From positions 10,087,029 through 10,151,028 of the forward strand of contig OZ005692.1 in NCBI GenBank assembly GCA_963930775.1: a stretch of 64,000 bases of DNA, read 5' to 3'. The notes under the pieces were generated by a model that saw only the letters and a program-made list of their open reading frames with translations, made no database searches and was not told the DNA's origin. Origin of the DNA: Cliona cf. orientalis (taxonomy: Eukaryota; Porifera; Demospongiae; Clionaida; Clionaidae). The translations under genes were made by a program, and so were the position numbers. Shown in pieces: positions 42,880-60,075 of the stretch (the first letter of the stretch is position 1; every line of letters starts with the position of its first letter).

Positions 42880-45800
42880 ATGTGGCACGAGGCTCGTAAG
42901 CAAGAGAAGAAGCTCCGCGAGGCGATGATCGACTACCAGAGGAGAGCGGAGCGGAGGAGAGAACACTATGCCAAGCTTGTAAGCTAAAGGGGGAAGACGA
43001 GCATGAGTATTCTAAATAATGCACATCATGTATATAATATCTGTCTCCTTCCTTCCATATGCATAGCGTGGTGACAGTCATCAGCTTCTGCGCATCTACG
43101 GTAGCAAGTGCAAGTTGCACCTTGACCCCAAAACGGCGGCTAGCCTGGATTCGATGATGTCAGTGAGTTTAGTTTAGCCGCCAAGAACAGATTAATAGAA
43201 AGCGTCTGGAGAATTGAAAAATTTTGTGGCCGTAGAGTGTATGCATTGTAGGACTTTAGCAGCTACTAGCTGGGTGGATGTACCATATTATAGCGGGAAA
43301 TTAATTTTTCACAGATACTACCAGAACCTAGCCTCGTACCCAGGCCCTTTGATTGAGGGGGAGGAGAAAGGGCCTGGTACCTATTGCACGCGCATGCGCC
43401 AACTACCCCAAGAAAACCTGGGGTGCCGCAAACAACTGTATGAAAATTTCGATACATATTATGTTCTGCATGTGGGGAGTGGTCTGGTTCTTGAGACCGC
43501 CTGCTATGGGCTTGATGATAGGAGTTTCCCCCTATTTCTGAGTAATAAATGGTATAATATAGCTCATCAAGATGGGTGGGGGGGGGGGGAGGACGTGGGT
43601 ACTTACATGTACTATCAACGCATGTAAGTGTTTTTCTGCAACTACTTGATGTACATGTATATTAATTATGCAATGTGGCAGTATATGTATGAGATCTTTG
43701 AATGACGTTCTTGTCCACCCTCCCTTCCTCCCTCTCTCCCATCCCTCCCTCCTCACTGTAAATAGGATACCGTGGCAAGGAGACAGTGATAACATGATAT
43801 CTCGCTACGACGTGCGTATCCATCTCGACTACATACCGGACTATTCAAAGCTTCCGAAACACGAGTAAGCCTACTACTGTATACATGTTCCCTTGTAAAC
43901 ATTTATAGTACGTACATGTACACCTGTACGTCATCTTAGCCACAAAAAAGTAAAGATTTGAAATACACATGTACAATGTCATGTATTTCAAGCATTCTGC
44001 TATCTATGGTATTTTTACATTTTGTAATTTTTTGAAACATTATCATGAAATATTCACCATGTATTTTATATGAATTGTTAGCCACAAAAATCTAGTAATA
44101 AAATGAAATTTGAAGTACACATGTACATGTATCTCAAGCATTCTCCTTGCTGTCTATGGTATTATAATTTTGAAATAATATTATTAGCACGAAATATTCG
44201 CCATCTACGGTACATGTACATGTACATGTATTTTACATGTATTGTGCAGGCCCAGCTCCGGAGAGACTCGGGAAGAATTGCGTAGCAACTATGAGCGCTA
44301 CAGAGCTGTGATCCTCAACAACTTTCACGGAGTGAGCGAACATGATGCCCTCGCCAAGATCAACGTGGAAGAGATGTACCCTGAAAAGAAGAAGGGGGTG
44401 GGTAAAGAGAAACACAAGTAAGGTGGAATGATGGAATGGAGAGGGAAAGGGAGAGGGAGAAAAGAGAGAGAAAGAGAGAGAGGTAGAGAGAGAGGGGGGG
44501 GGGGGGGGGGGGGAGAGAAGAGAGAGAGAGAAAGAGAGGGGGGAGGGAAGGAGAAACTATCATGCATTTTAGCGAATTTTGTGAAAGGGGTCTTAATACA
44601 TTATGTGTACTTGTTATTTCGATGACCTTTTCCTGCTTCATGAATATTCATACGTAACTCTCCTTGCATTTATAGTACATTGTCCTATTCATATACATGT
44701 AGATCTCAGGCGAAGGCAGCTGTTGCCTATAACTACAAGAAGAGGGGTGGGGCTGAGGACAGTGATGACTCTGACACCGAGTTCGGTACTTACCATGGGG
44801 AGGAGGGAGAGGATAAAGCCTTCAGCAGCGAGAGTGAATACGGTGAGGCTCTAGATCGCAGAGCAGGCTTATTTTTGAAAGTATCAAGGCAATCATTATT
44901 TCAAACTCTTCAATTTTTTTTACATTACCGTAGATCACGAAATTTTCGCCGTTAAAATTTTTTCATCGATTACCTTTTCGACGAAAATTAAACATGCAAA
45001 ATATTTTGTGTAACGTACGTATATTTTGGTCGCTAAAGTGTGGCGACGAAATTTAGACTACATGAAAAATTTACAAGCAAAATATTTTACTGGCGAAAAT
45101 ATCCTGATCTACGGTATTTTATCACAACTCTTATGAAGTGTGTGTTTGATTCCCCTGCAGAGATTGACCTTGATGTCGATGACCTTTTGCCCTTTCAAGT
45201 GGACAAGCTCAATGTCATCGCACTGGACTATGGAGTGCAGCCTGGAGCTTACTCCAAGTTAATGGACGAAATTTGTCCACCTATATCTAGTGCTATAGGT
45301 TTAAATAGTGTTCTCCCTAGCATACATAAGGCATATCGGCCCAACAAGCCTTCAGTACAGAATCCCCTTTGATGTGGGAATAGGGATAACCCAAAAGCTT
45401 TTGTGTGGCTACAAGCTCCACCTACACCATACCCTCCTATCATGCCTTAGGTTTTGCTTCGGGAGAACACCGAGTTAGAATGCTTATCTCTCTCCCCCCT
45501 CCCTCCCTCCCTCCCTCCCTCCCTGTTTATGTGTTGGTGCAGATCTCTGAGAGCTGAAAAGACTCAACTAGCAGAGCAGAAGAGAGTCAGGATTGAAGAA
45601 CTAGAAAAAGCAAGCCAGCCAACACATGTAAGGAGCTATGTATGTCCAAGATTGCTCAACTCTGTACAGTGTATATATACATGTACATCTTTTTTGATTG
45701 TGGATTTATACAATTCCAGGGTCGAAGGTCACGTCGGAGGGGACGGCAGGATAGCCGTGCGTTGTCATCATCCCAGACCACCCTCTCCAGCGGTGGCCGG

Positions 45801-48541
45801 CTGGTGGTCAGGGGGACCGACTTGGTCCCTTATATGGGAGAAGAGGAAGAGGAGAGCGGGTAAGCATTTTGCACATGTATAGCTGTCGACCCTTTACCAT
45901 ATGATTGGCTTAACTCCCAAATGCTGAAACACCTCTTTAAACAGCCACCTCTGTTGATTTTTGGCCCATAAGTAACCGTTATAGCTGTACATACATGTAC
46001 ATGTATGTATGAGCATAATATTATGCTTGTGTATACACTGTAGGTATTTATTTTTAAGCTTTTTCTGCATTTGTTGGTTTTGCAGGAGTGGTTCTAGTTC
46101 TCGCTCCACTAGCCCCGAGGTCGAGAGCAAAGTGGAGTACATCACAGAGTTTGGAGGAGAAAACGACAGCCAAGATGACAAAGAGAAAGAAAAACCGTCA
46201 TCTCTCACCATCCCTGCTTCTGCTGCCAAAGCTAAGAAGCTTAAGACATCCAGCTCCAGCTCTAAGCCTACTACTGGCGGCAGCGCTGTGGAGAGGAGGG
46301 AGAGAGAGGGAGAGAGGAAGAGGAGAAAAGAGAGAGACAGAAGCAGTGATGGAGGAGGAAGCAAGAGAAGGAGATCAAGGACGAGGTCCCGCTCGAGAGA
46401 GAGAGGGAGAGAGAGGGACCGATCGAGGGAGAGGGAGAGGGAGAGAGACAGAGACAGAAGGAGAGACAGAGAGAGGGAGAGAGATGGAGGCTCATATCGT
46501 GGTAATCGTCGCAACTCTAGAGACTCACGGTAATTCTTAACACACCTCCTCCCATTTGAATATATTATGTCATAAAAATTTAGGTATCCTTCAAGATATC
46601 GCTCAAGATCCAGATCAAGGTACGTTTCTACCATAAAAATAGATTATTAAATTTTGTCCCTACCATGAGATGATAATACTTGCCTGCTTTTAGGGATCGT
46701 AGGTACGGATCAAGAAGATACTCTCGCTATTCCCGTTCCCGGTCAAGATCCAGGTCCCGTTCCCGTTCTCGTAGCCCCGAGCGACGCAGAGGCGGGAGGG
46801 GAGATACTTACCGAAAACGAAGACACTCGTATAGTAGTAGCTCATCGAGCCGATCGAGAAGTAGGAGCCACAGTAGGGACCGTCACTCCCGGGGAAGTAG
46901 GCGGGGCTACCAGTCGTCGTCCTCACGATCACGGCGAAGATCGTCACATTCCAGGAGTCCAAGTCCACATAAGTCAAAATCACGTTCCCATTCTAGGGAT
47001 AGGTCTCATTCTCATTCCAGAAGCCAGTCTCGGTCCCATTCCAGAAGTCCTCAGTCACCTATTGGAAAGCAGAGGTTGGCTTCTCCTGCAAGGAGCCCTA
47101 GTCCGACAAAATCAAATCCCCGTTCCAGAACTGGAAGCCCTGAGGTGAAGAGGTCCCATTCCCGTTCCAGGAGCAGAAGTCACTCACCTTTAAGTGAGCA
47201 GGACAAAATTCAACCAGAAGAAAAGTAATATCACTGTATAATATGAATCGGTGTGCTTTTTCAAGGTGCATAATGTATGTTATACTCTTTACCTCTTTTC
47301 CCCCAGACCTTCAACATCTGTGCTTAAAGCAACAAAAACTAAGGTAGCCATTAATTTTTACCCACCAGTGCATGTACAATATTATTATCTGAGCAAGCAC
47401 TTGTACCGTTTCAACAACACTCGTGTTGCTCTTTCAGATCATGTACTGTACCAGTGTTTGTTGATTTTTGCTTTGTCCCATCTTTGTGGAGGAAATCATA
47501 TGAATTTTCTCTTTCACTGTTTTTAGCCAAAGATGACCCCCAAGGAGAGACTGATGAAGAAAATGCAAACTCAGTTGAACAAACAATGTAAGAAAAAAAT
47601 GTCAAAAATACTACTGCTGTGCTATAGCAGACCGAAAACAATAATTATACAATGTATATCTTTTCAAATCCCTAAAGAATTTTATCGCTAATAGAGGCTT
47701 TATACATGATAGTTCTTAGCTTAACAAGGATGGGCACACACACTCTCACTTGTCTGTGTTGATAGCAGCCGAACTATACTAGAGCACCACAGGCATGCAT
47801 CACCCCATCTACATCCTAAAGCTAGCTGGAAGAGAAAAAATCCGGGCAGCCGCCAGGAATCGAACCCAGGGCCACTGACTTAACATGACATTGTACATGT
47901 AGGGTGCTGTTTAAAGGGACAAAAAAATTATGGTGGCTAGCTGGGATTTACTTAATGTCAACCACAACATTTTTGTGTATATTAAAAATAGAAAATTTAA
48001 TTAAAGATTAATTAAAATTTTAAGGATGTTTAGTTATGTTTGAACTTCTGTCATTAGTCAAGATGGACAAGAAGATGAGAAAGGAGCGTCAGAGAATCAA
48101 GGAAGCAGAGAGAATGGTCAGTGCTCAAGATCAATAATCTCAGTAGTGGTCAGTGAGATCAATAATCTCAGTAGTGGTCAGCGATCCAAGTAATGGATCT
48201 CAAAGTGTGGCATATAATATCATACAATGCATACATAACGGTATAGTAATGGCAGTAACCTTCATGACATTGTGATATTTACAGGAGAGAGATGAAGAAC
48301 TTCGTGAGCAAATAAAGAAACTAAGCAAGTTAGTAAAATCTGGTAATGAGGTCGTATGTATGTACTTAATATTATGCATATAATACACAGGGATCTTCCT
48401 ATGGACTACACCTTTTGTAGCGGTGCCGAGAACTACGCTTCTCAACGAAGCCCCTCCCCTCCCCCTCAGTTTGACATGCTCAGTGAGAACAAGAAAGCAA
48501 AGGACAGTGGTAAGAGAGTGACGCTGCTGTCTGTCATGTGA
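42880..48541 (+). CDS. CLASRP: CLASRP splicing regulator (SWAP-family SR protein), 760 aa
   Basis: Sixteen exons: 42880-42978, 43067-43158, 43766-43864, 44250-44417, 44703-44842, 45161-45257, 45543-45627, 45720-45859, 46086-46529, 46584-46619, 46694-47224, 47307-47343, 47527-47587, 48058-48116, 48285-48328, 48391-48541; in phase throughout. The start MWHEARKQEKKLREAM with DYQRRAERRREHYAKL, then LLRIYGSKCKLHLD, MIPWQGDSDNMISRYDVRIH, LDYIPDY and NYERYRAVILNNFHGVS, matches animal CLASRP and its DRY-EERY region. An acidic stretch and a coiled part (RAEKTQLAEQKRVRIEELEK) lead to GRRSRRRGRQ, VEYITEFGG and long RS/RE-rich repeats. The end has PKMTPKERLMKKMQTQLNKQ with FKMDKKMRKERQRIKEAERM, the conserved CLASRP C-terminal helix. 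CLASRP binds CLK kinases and affects alternative splicing in the nucleus. The exon 6 donor (GTTAAT) is the weakest junction. Confidence 0.93.
43328..43382. repeat. Short inverted repeat, GTACCCAGGCCCTTT
   Basis: GTACCCAGGCCCTTT and its inverse AAAGGGCCTGGTAC surround a 22-bp centre, in CLASRP intron 2. Similar words (CCTCGTTCCCAGGCC near 3112, CTGGGGACGAGACT near 63108 and 63217) show a dispersed family. Confidence 0.6.
44496..44514. repeat. Poly-G within GA-rich tract
   Basis: The 44430-44560 region is GA-rich with an internal poly-G of about 18. It reads open in several frames for compositional reasons only. Confidence 0.8.
44926..45116. mobile_element. MITE-like element, TACCGTAGATCACGAAA termini
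   Basis: TACCGTAGATCACGAAATTT plus TCGCC at the left is mirrored by GGCGAAAATATCCTGATCTA plus CGGTA at the right. It is about 190 bp and AT-rich, in CLASRP intron 5. Internal words (GCAAAATATTTT, GGCGAAAAT) resemble 4741-4939. Confidence 0.75.
47760..47905 (-). repeat. SINE-like sequence with tRNA-type B box
   Basis: On the minus strand CTGGGTTCGATTCCTGG carries a Pol III B box (GGTTCGATTCC), followed by GCTGCCCGGATTTTTT and then a body ending in CTGTGGTGCTCTAGTA. No proper T-arm pairing or acceptor stem can be drawn, so it is not an intact tRNA. The CTGTGGTGCTCT word recurs at 12744 and 6722, suggesting a tRNA-derived dispersed element. It lies in CLASRP intron 13. Confidence 0.4.
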
Positions 48542-48609
48542 TGTAGGGTGGTGGCTTAGCTGATGGACTAATGGACACTGTTTCTTCCTCTATCTCTTTC
48601 TCCCTCCCT

Positions 48610-48617
<8 letters not shown>

Positions 48618-48682
<65 letters not shown>
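48618..48682. repeat. (CT)n microsatellite
   Basis: Long CT run downstream of the CLASRP stop, preceded by a C-rich run. Confidence 0.9.
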
Positions 48683-49769
48683 CTCCCTCTCTCACACACA
48701 CACTGCTGCACAGAGTTTTATTACGGTCGCTTTATGTGAGAAAATGAAAGAGTATGTGACATTGTAACTGTCTATTTGACAATAATTCACCCCATAATAT
48801 ACAATTTTTTTTCTTCACTCCAACACAATTCATGCACTCATACAATGTCATGCGTATTTTTTGACCTATCGTGCTCAAGTTCATAGTGGATTTGGAATCA
48901 GTACCATCTAGCTTCTCTTACTCTATCACAAAATCACCATAACATAACAGGATTATAGCTTCCGTTTTAATGGCCTAGGTGTCAAAGTTTACGTGAAACT
49001 ACTACAGGGGTATATATAAATCATACATACATGGCTCTGCTTGGTTCCAGAATACTGAGAATGATTTTGAAATCACATCCTTTTTAGCCGATGCTGTTTG
49101 TGTGTGCATGACACCAGCTCCTTCCCCTCACTACTCCCTCACATGACTCACAGCACCTGAGGCTATATAGGCTATATAATATTATAGCTATGGCTAAAAT
49201 TAATATGCACTTCTGTTTACAAGCAGTGCAACAATGTAATAGCAAATTAAAGGCAAAGTCTCATGAGGGTCGTTTATTACTGTGTGCCTGAAGTATTCTA
49301 AGGATGGTCTATAATTAGCAGTAATAATTTTTGTTGCTATTGTAGCTATACCGGTATAATAATGTATTTATTGAGGGATTTTAGTATTAAACGAGACATA
49401 GTATGTTTGATATACCCAACCATGGGATAATGTTACAAAATTAATATACATGAGTTATTCACAGTAATGCCCTCCAGGTATCCTTAAGGACACTGATTGT
49501 CTGAAACAATATTTATCGTTGATTATGAGCTACATTTTGGTCTTTGTTCCAGTTCCATAACTATTACTGTTATATTATACAAGGATATGCTTTGCTATAC
49601 TATGACATGTAAGCATCTTTGAAGAAACTTGGTATGTATATGGCATAGTCTAACATGTTTAGGACCATGGTAGCTGCTTTCGTCTGCTCAAGAGCTACAT
49701 TTTGGTTTTTGTTCCAGCTCCATGATATTCATAGCTCTTAATTACGTCATACATTCCAATGTGAAACCC

Positions 49770-50040
49770 ATACGCGTTTTGCTACCCCCTGTCCCAGCTC
49801 AATAAGTAGCATTTTCCGGGAGGGACTATCGGGGCTAGACGGGTCAGGGGTACCCCCTTGGCACCTGCAGCTGAAAACTGCACATGGTCCTGGGCATATA
49901 TGGCTTAGGGGTCGCCCAGGTTCCTCCCTTGAATACCCCCCATCCCTGGAAGCTGCCTGCAGTAATGTCCGCAGTGTCACTCCAAAACGGATCACCGAAG
50001 CTGCGGCGACTCGGCCCGGAGGGAGGGATGATTGGGACTA
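49770..50040. other. GC-rich block, unrecognised
   Basis: A sharply bounded GC-rich stretch in AT-rich surroundings. Several stems can be drawn: CCTGGGC with GCCCAGG (about 49890-49922), TGCAG with CTGCA (about 49866-49882), CCGA with TCGG near 50000. Neither strand gives a coherent protein. I compared it by memory with SRP RNA, RNase P, RNase MRP and snRNA cores and found no match. Confidence 0.4.
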
Positions 50041-50384
50041 TTTTTTTCACAAATATAATAAATATTATTTTATTATGTTTGCCCTCCTTCTCTCTTTATT
50101 ATTTATTACTCTTTAATACTCTTGACTCTCGGCACTGCAAATCTGACCAATCATGGGCCTTCTGAACTTGTAGAAGAGCGCATCTTTCATGCCCTCTAGG
50201 TTAGGACACAGACTATATTATAAGAAAAATGACCGTCTGAAAAATATTTTCATTGTATAATGATCCTAACATTATTGATACTTCATTGTGCTTGACTGTA
50301 TAATTACTAAAAAATTATGCTGGCAGATTAACAAAAAGATAGATTTTTGTGAAGCATACGCAATAATAATTGAAATTTGAGTTT

Positions 50385-54842
<4,458 letters not shown>

Positions 54843-55209
54843 TCACAGCTTGAAACAGCCAAACTTCGTACAAATTTCCACAACTATTAAAATCTCATAG
54901 CCACACGTAAAATACTTCCTGCAAGCTCATTTCAAGTGGGTGGAGCTTTATGGGAAGCCACACCCACCCGGGTACCCAAGCCTCGAAACGTGCACCGCAC
55001 ATGTATGGCCATATGGTTCATGGTTTGATGATTATCTTCATAAATAAATTTTAATAGTGCTATGAATGAATACAATAAGAGATCGCTATGGAGAAAATAA
55101 GGTGTACAGAGAGAGAGAGAGAGAAAAAGAGAGAGAAAGAGAGAAAAAGAGAGAGAAAGAGAGAGAGATTCATCCATAATAATTATTATGAGGGAGACAT
55201 GAATCTTCA

Positions 55210-56443
55210 CTACTCTTTTGACAAATGCGAGACTCTCGTGGTTGGATTTTTTATATGAGCAACATGTGCTATTCTATAGTCTGCTCTTCTTACAGTAAAA
55301 CCCTCCAGCATCTCAACAACGGCATGTACTCGAATCTCGATCGTGGCTGAAATTTTATGAATAGACTTGATATTATCTTCAGGTATTCCTGGTGAAATAT
55401 CGACAAACTGTTCGATATTGGAGTGATTGAATCCACCAGGGAATGGGTCATAGTATCTTCTCCATTCCAATTCCACACTCCCCACGTCCTTCGCGAACAG
55501 GTGCTGCAGTACCTCTCGTACGGGAGCAGGTCGTAGTCTCGAGAAGAAAAAATCGTCTGAATCGAACATCATGACAAAATCGTACACCCCTTGGAATCTG
55601 TACAGACAGTTGTTGTAGTACATCGCTTGGTTATGGTAGAACACTTTATCCCCCAAGTAATCTTTCCACACTTTTATCGTCACGAACCCATTCGCTATCG
55701 ATTCTTGCAAGAAAGAATTGTTAAAAGCACTAGAGTTCACAAACGACTCCTGGGCGTTCAGGTACACCATATCCACGCCTATCGACTTCTGAAAATGTAA
55801 CCACTGTGAGAAGTAGGGCGGGGCCTCAAATACGGTGGCACAAGCGAGCACCGACAGAGATGATCTGTTGTTGCCATTGCTATGAAATTTCCGCCGTCTC
55901 TTTCGCCGGGGTATATGAAGGCGATGTTCAGTCTCTATACTGACGTAGTTATCTTCATCGGGGTCTCTGAATACTAGCTCGACTTTGCTGTGATTTCGTA
56001 TTCGTGGTACATCGAAACAAAATATCATCGTATTATTGTACGTGCACTCGGGGTGAATTTTATGTATCCACTTATTCGCAATCAATGGCTGGACCTTAAT
56101 TCTCTTGATCTCCTGTCCATCGACGATGCAAGCTTTTATTAAATGTCGCCCTATGAGAGACCTGTGTATGCTAGCTAGGACGACAGTGGCGTTTTTGTGC
56201 CGGCCCCTTTGCCTGTTGTCGTAAAACGCCGCCCGTGGTAGCACGTATCTAGTCGAGGAGATGGAGAGATATTCATCAAATGTGTAATGGATACATGTAT
56301 TGAGATTGAGGTAAGAGGGAGGGTCAGAGACGGTGTCACCGTGCATTGCCATGAAGATGTAGTGAGTGTAGAGGATGTGCGTTATGCCCATGATGATGAC
56401 AAATGTGAATAGCTTCACGACATTAATGAACTTCTTTGAATGT
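55210..56443 (-). CDS. GT92-family glycosyltransferase (DUF23), about 400 aa
   Basis: The main exon is open from an acceptor at 56443 to the stop at 55210. It begins HSKKFINVVKLFTFVIIMGI and continues through a signal-anchor (THILYTHYIFMAM), as in type II Golgi enzymes. The middle holds Lys/Arg-rich PRRKRRRKFH; the catalytic half has LACATVFEAPPYFSQWLHFQ, IGVDMVYLNAQES, YHNQAMYYNNCLYR and VMMFDSDDFFFSRLRP. The DSDD metal-binding motif with flanking F residues and the upstream QA-YNNCL motif are typical of GT92 beta-galactosyltransferases, which add galactose to N-glycan fucose or core sugars. Several N-glycosylation sites occur. The first in-frame ATG of this exon (56391) would cut into the anchor, so a short upstream coding exon is likely. 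The end (THVSHLSKE-like, stop) appears complete. A very long GA repeat lies just upstream. Confidence 0.82.
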
Positions 56444-56465
56444 CTGTATGTGTATGTTTTTGTGT

Positions 56466-56613
<148 letters not shown>

Positions 56614-57682
56614 AGCATGTAATTGGGTATTATGTGTACTATGTATGTGGACAGGCTCATTTTAGGCTCATGAGATATTGGGAAAAAAATCGACCACCCC
56701 CCCCCCCCCCCCCCCCCCCCAAGGCTAGCAGAACAGCCCAGGTGTACATACATACATGTACCTGACAGCATAGGTCCACTATGACATTTTACTACTACCA
56801 CTGTAGCAAAATTGTCCCATAAAGGGGTGGTTCAAAGGGTAATTATCACCTATGTACATGACTGGTAGGTATGATATGCTGCTGCATACACATGTACCAC
56901 CTGCTCCACAAAAACATCACTGCCTAGTAGCATGTGCCTGACCTATGACCTACTCATATTATAATCCCAAACTACCCATCATATGTTAGGGAAACTACAT
57001 CAGTGCCTAAATCAGCTACATCTGCATGCACATGCACATGCAATGAGTGCACATGCCTTCAGCTATAATTATACTTATATTGATAGTGGAAGAGTGCTAT
57101 GAATAGAATACGAACATGCACGTACATGTGTATGCACATGGGATATGTTTGGTTTTAAATAAGACTATCAAATATTTACAAAAATCACCGCTTCAAAGGA
57201 GAGTGTTCCACTTTAAGGCACTAGCATGCATCCACATGGTGTTATGGTACCACAACAAAATTGAGAAGGATTAGGTTTCAAAATTCATTAATCACACAGA
57301 CCACAGGGAAACCATTTCAGTGCCCGCTCAGCAGCGCAGCAGACACACCTCCTACATGTACATGTCGCAGTACATGCAACCATGTCAACAAAAACGTTCT
57401 GTATACATGTAGACCTATGATTACAGGGGTTCCCCTAGTTATAAATCATGTAGCCATAATATTACATAAAGACCAGTGCTGTTTTCAATCAAAGGACTGG
57501 TCAATCCAGGGATTACTGTACATGTGATGCCAAAGGGAAGGACGCGGTATAATTAATAGCAAATGGCTAATTTGGCTAGCGTGTGGGGAGCCCCTGTTAA
57601 TTATGCACAAAACAGTTGTACATTACATGTACGTACATGGCTGTCAACACAATTCACATAGCAAAATATCAAGTAAACATAC

Positions 57683-57755
57683 CTGAACGCCGCTGGACTT
57701 CCTGGAGTAGCTCTCGCGGGTACTGTTAATGTCACTGTGTTCCAGGATACCGGGA
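57683..57755 (-). CDS. Possible 5' exon of the GT92 gene
   Basis: A 73-nt block between a TTTAG acceptor and a CAG|GTATGT donor on the minus strand. In one frame it ends in phase 2, as the GT92 exon needs (PVSWNTVTLTVPARATPGSP); in another it reads GILEHSDINSTRESYSRKSS and ends in phase 0. No ATG lies inside. It could also be non-coding 5' leader. Confidence 0.25.
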
Positions 57756-59101
57756 CTAAACGAGAGTGGGTGGGGGAAAAGAAACAAGAAACAAGGGCGG
57801 GGTTCAATCATAGTTATTGAATAAACTTGTACTCTAGCTTATAAATACATGTAATATACAATCATGATCATTATGAGAAGTCAACCTAAAGTATTATAAT
57901 CGATCGTCAATAAGTGCTATTATTATTATTTATGATAACGAATATCATAGTACACGAACTTAAGGTGCTGCTAGAGTGTTGAGCCTACTGGCCACACCCA
58001 CCACATAAAGAGGGTATGGAAGCTGTTTATTTTGTTTCTTCTCGTCGAGCGATTACAATAGAATCAATGAGGGAAGTATTCGAGAGCAGAAAAAATTCGA
58101 GGAAATGCGGTAGAACAATACAAGCAACAAAAAGGGGTACAGTGTAACTTTGTATATATTACCATTGTGATCGTGTTATAGAAACATAACTTATTGTCAA
58201 AAGGATAACAATATTATTGCACATACATACACAGCCGCAACTGAGAGCGAGTGGGAGAGAGAGAGGAGGGGTTATGTACACGACATTGTATGTATGTACA
58301 TGTATGAATGGACAGAGAACAATTATGTACTACATGTGGAGTACGCACGCCAAAAAGATAGTTCTGTAGCTATTATCACAATAGTAATATTAAGTATACA
58401 GTTATACATAAAAATTTCTGTATATAGGTTTACATGATGTACATGTATTGTTTACAACTAGAGGGAAACCACCTGAGCACTACCGGCAGGTAACGTAGGT
58501 AGGTACTGGAATGACTCCCCGCTAGATCTGGGATTAGTCGTGGAAGAAAAGTACCTTTTTGAAATTCCGCAGAATATACTGTACATGTACTATATAGTGC
58601 AGCGAAATCTACCTCACTCACTAAGTAGTAACTACAGTGGAGTGCCTCTATAAGGATACCCCTGAAATGAGGACACCACCCCCTTAATTACGACACTTTA
58701 TAAGCTTTCTGTCCCGGAATAGAGAAAGTCCACTGTACTATATACATGTACGACACTTTGTAACAACTACACATGTATTGCAAATGTACAGTAGCAGCAC
58801 CTCGAGCATGACCAGGTAAGTGTTGGTGAGCTCATTTGACTAGCTGTACAGTGCTGTTCCATGCTATATGTAGCTACCTCGTAAGTGGAACTCTAATGCA
58901 GTCACTTTGGTAACTGCTGTAAGTAATATATTGAGTTTCGACAGCCAATACACCAGCGACACCAGCTGCAGTTTAATTACAATACACAATGACAACTACT
59001 TGTCCTTCTTAGTGAATAGAATGTTCATTGTGTCTACTGCTTTTCAGATTCCTACACACACACACACAGATGCAGTTTATGAAATTTTAGTATCTTCTAC
59101 T

Positions 59102-59190
59102 GGGGTAACCATCACTGTGATATTGCCTGCTCAGGCAAACCTAATCCCAGCAAAAAGGCGGAGCCACTTATTATGGGTGCCTAGCCTAAT
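59102..59190. repeat. Dispersed repeat GGGGTAACCATC, copy 2
   Basis: GGGGTAACCATCACTGTGAT, GCCTGCTCAGGCAAACCTA and GAGCCACTTATTATGGGTGCC match 54589-54668. Confidence 0.6.
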
Positions 59191-59921
59191 AGTATAATAC
59201 TCGATAATACTTCACTTTTGTATATGATCTTAGAAGCCACCAGAGGCAGTTTCAGGGCTCATAAATTTCAAATTTTTGCAGGGGGAGGTACATTTATTAT
59301 GGATAAAAGCAATACAAAAAGTGGGCGGCTAGCAACACATAACAATATCATTATGTAATAATATTATATATATACTATAGTACTGATAAGGACTTGGGAT
59401 ACAGAACTTGGCGAGCAATACCGTTGCAGAATTCATGACTAATAATCGTGCCCAAAAGCTCCAATTCATATCAGATTTCTAACACGTATTCACTGCCAAC
59501 TCAACAATATTTATTGTCCTGGGAGTTCCATATTAGGAGGTACGCTCAGCCATTCTATACTCTTCTTGTTTCTAGGTTACAAAAACGTTCATTAAAAAAA
59601 TGGACCACGCTAGTAATTACATAAGTGCCTCGCCAAAGTTGGTCAGTAAGACATTCGGTTGTAGTTTAGCTCATAACAACTAGCTGCTAACACACACACT
59701 TACACACATACATACCACAAACAGACAAAGGTACAGTGGAAACCAGTCTAGAGTCTAAATTATGTAAAGAATGGTTACCCATGGGCCAAATATCAATGAC
59801 TGTGATATACGTATATTATAGTAAGAGTGATGGCTACTTTATAGGGAGTGTTCAAATCTATGGAACTTTGCTCCTGTTTTTTACTTGGAGTTGGCAATTT
59901 TCAGAAATATAGCATCTCTAT

Positions 59922-60075
59922 ACCGTAGTGTCCCAGGGGCACTTAAACCTAACTTGCAATTTTGGGCCACATGGGTGCACGCTTACCCGGGAGCAAAATT
60001 CCATATGTTTGTAGAGAAGCTGCTACAGTGGCCCCTTGAAATGCGGTACATGGGCACTTGCCCGGGACACTACGG
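59922..60075. mobile_element. MITE-like element, ACCGTAGTGTCCC termini, copy 1
   Basis: ACCGTAGTGTCCCAGGGGCA at the left is mirrored by GCCCGGGACACTACGG at the right. The interior (TGCAATTTTGGGCC, CAAAATTCCATATGTTTGTA, CTACAGTGGCCCCTTGAAAT) is related to the interior of 61461-61648 in opposite orientation. Confidence 0.75.

Larger units (their letters stand above)
48542..50384. other. Interval between the convergent CLASRP and SRP54 genes
   Basis: 3' regions of two genes facing each other; no further exon seen. It includes the unexplained GC-rich block at 49770-50040. Confidence 0.5.
56800..59920. other. Gene-poor repeat-rich stretch
   Basis: Apart from the exon candidate at 57683-57755, no gene is seen. 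Around 58640-58740 is a fragment of a dispersed repeat (GTGGAGTGCCTCTATAAGGA … GAAAGTCCACTGTA). Confidence 0.5.

Noticed and set aside
47840-47880. Functional tRNA gene
   Set aside because: B box present, but the T stem does not pair and no acceptor stem or A box fits.
49770-50040. SRP (7SL), RNase P or MRP RNA gene
   Set aside because: Some words (GTCCCAGCTC, CCAGGTTCC) look alike, but the conserved SRP core (GGAAAC-GGAGCAGGTC) and RNase P or MRP cores are absent.
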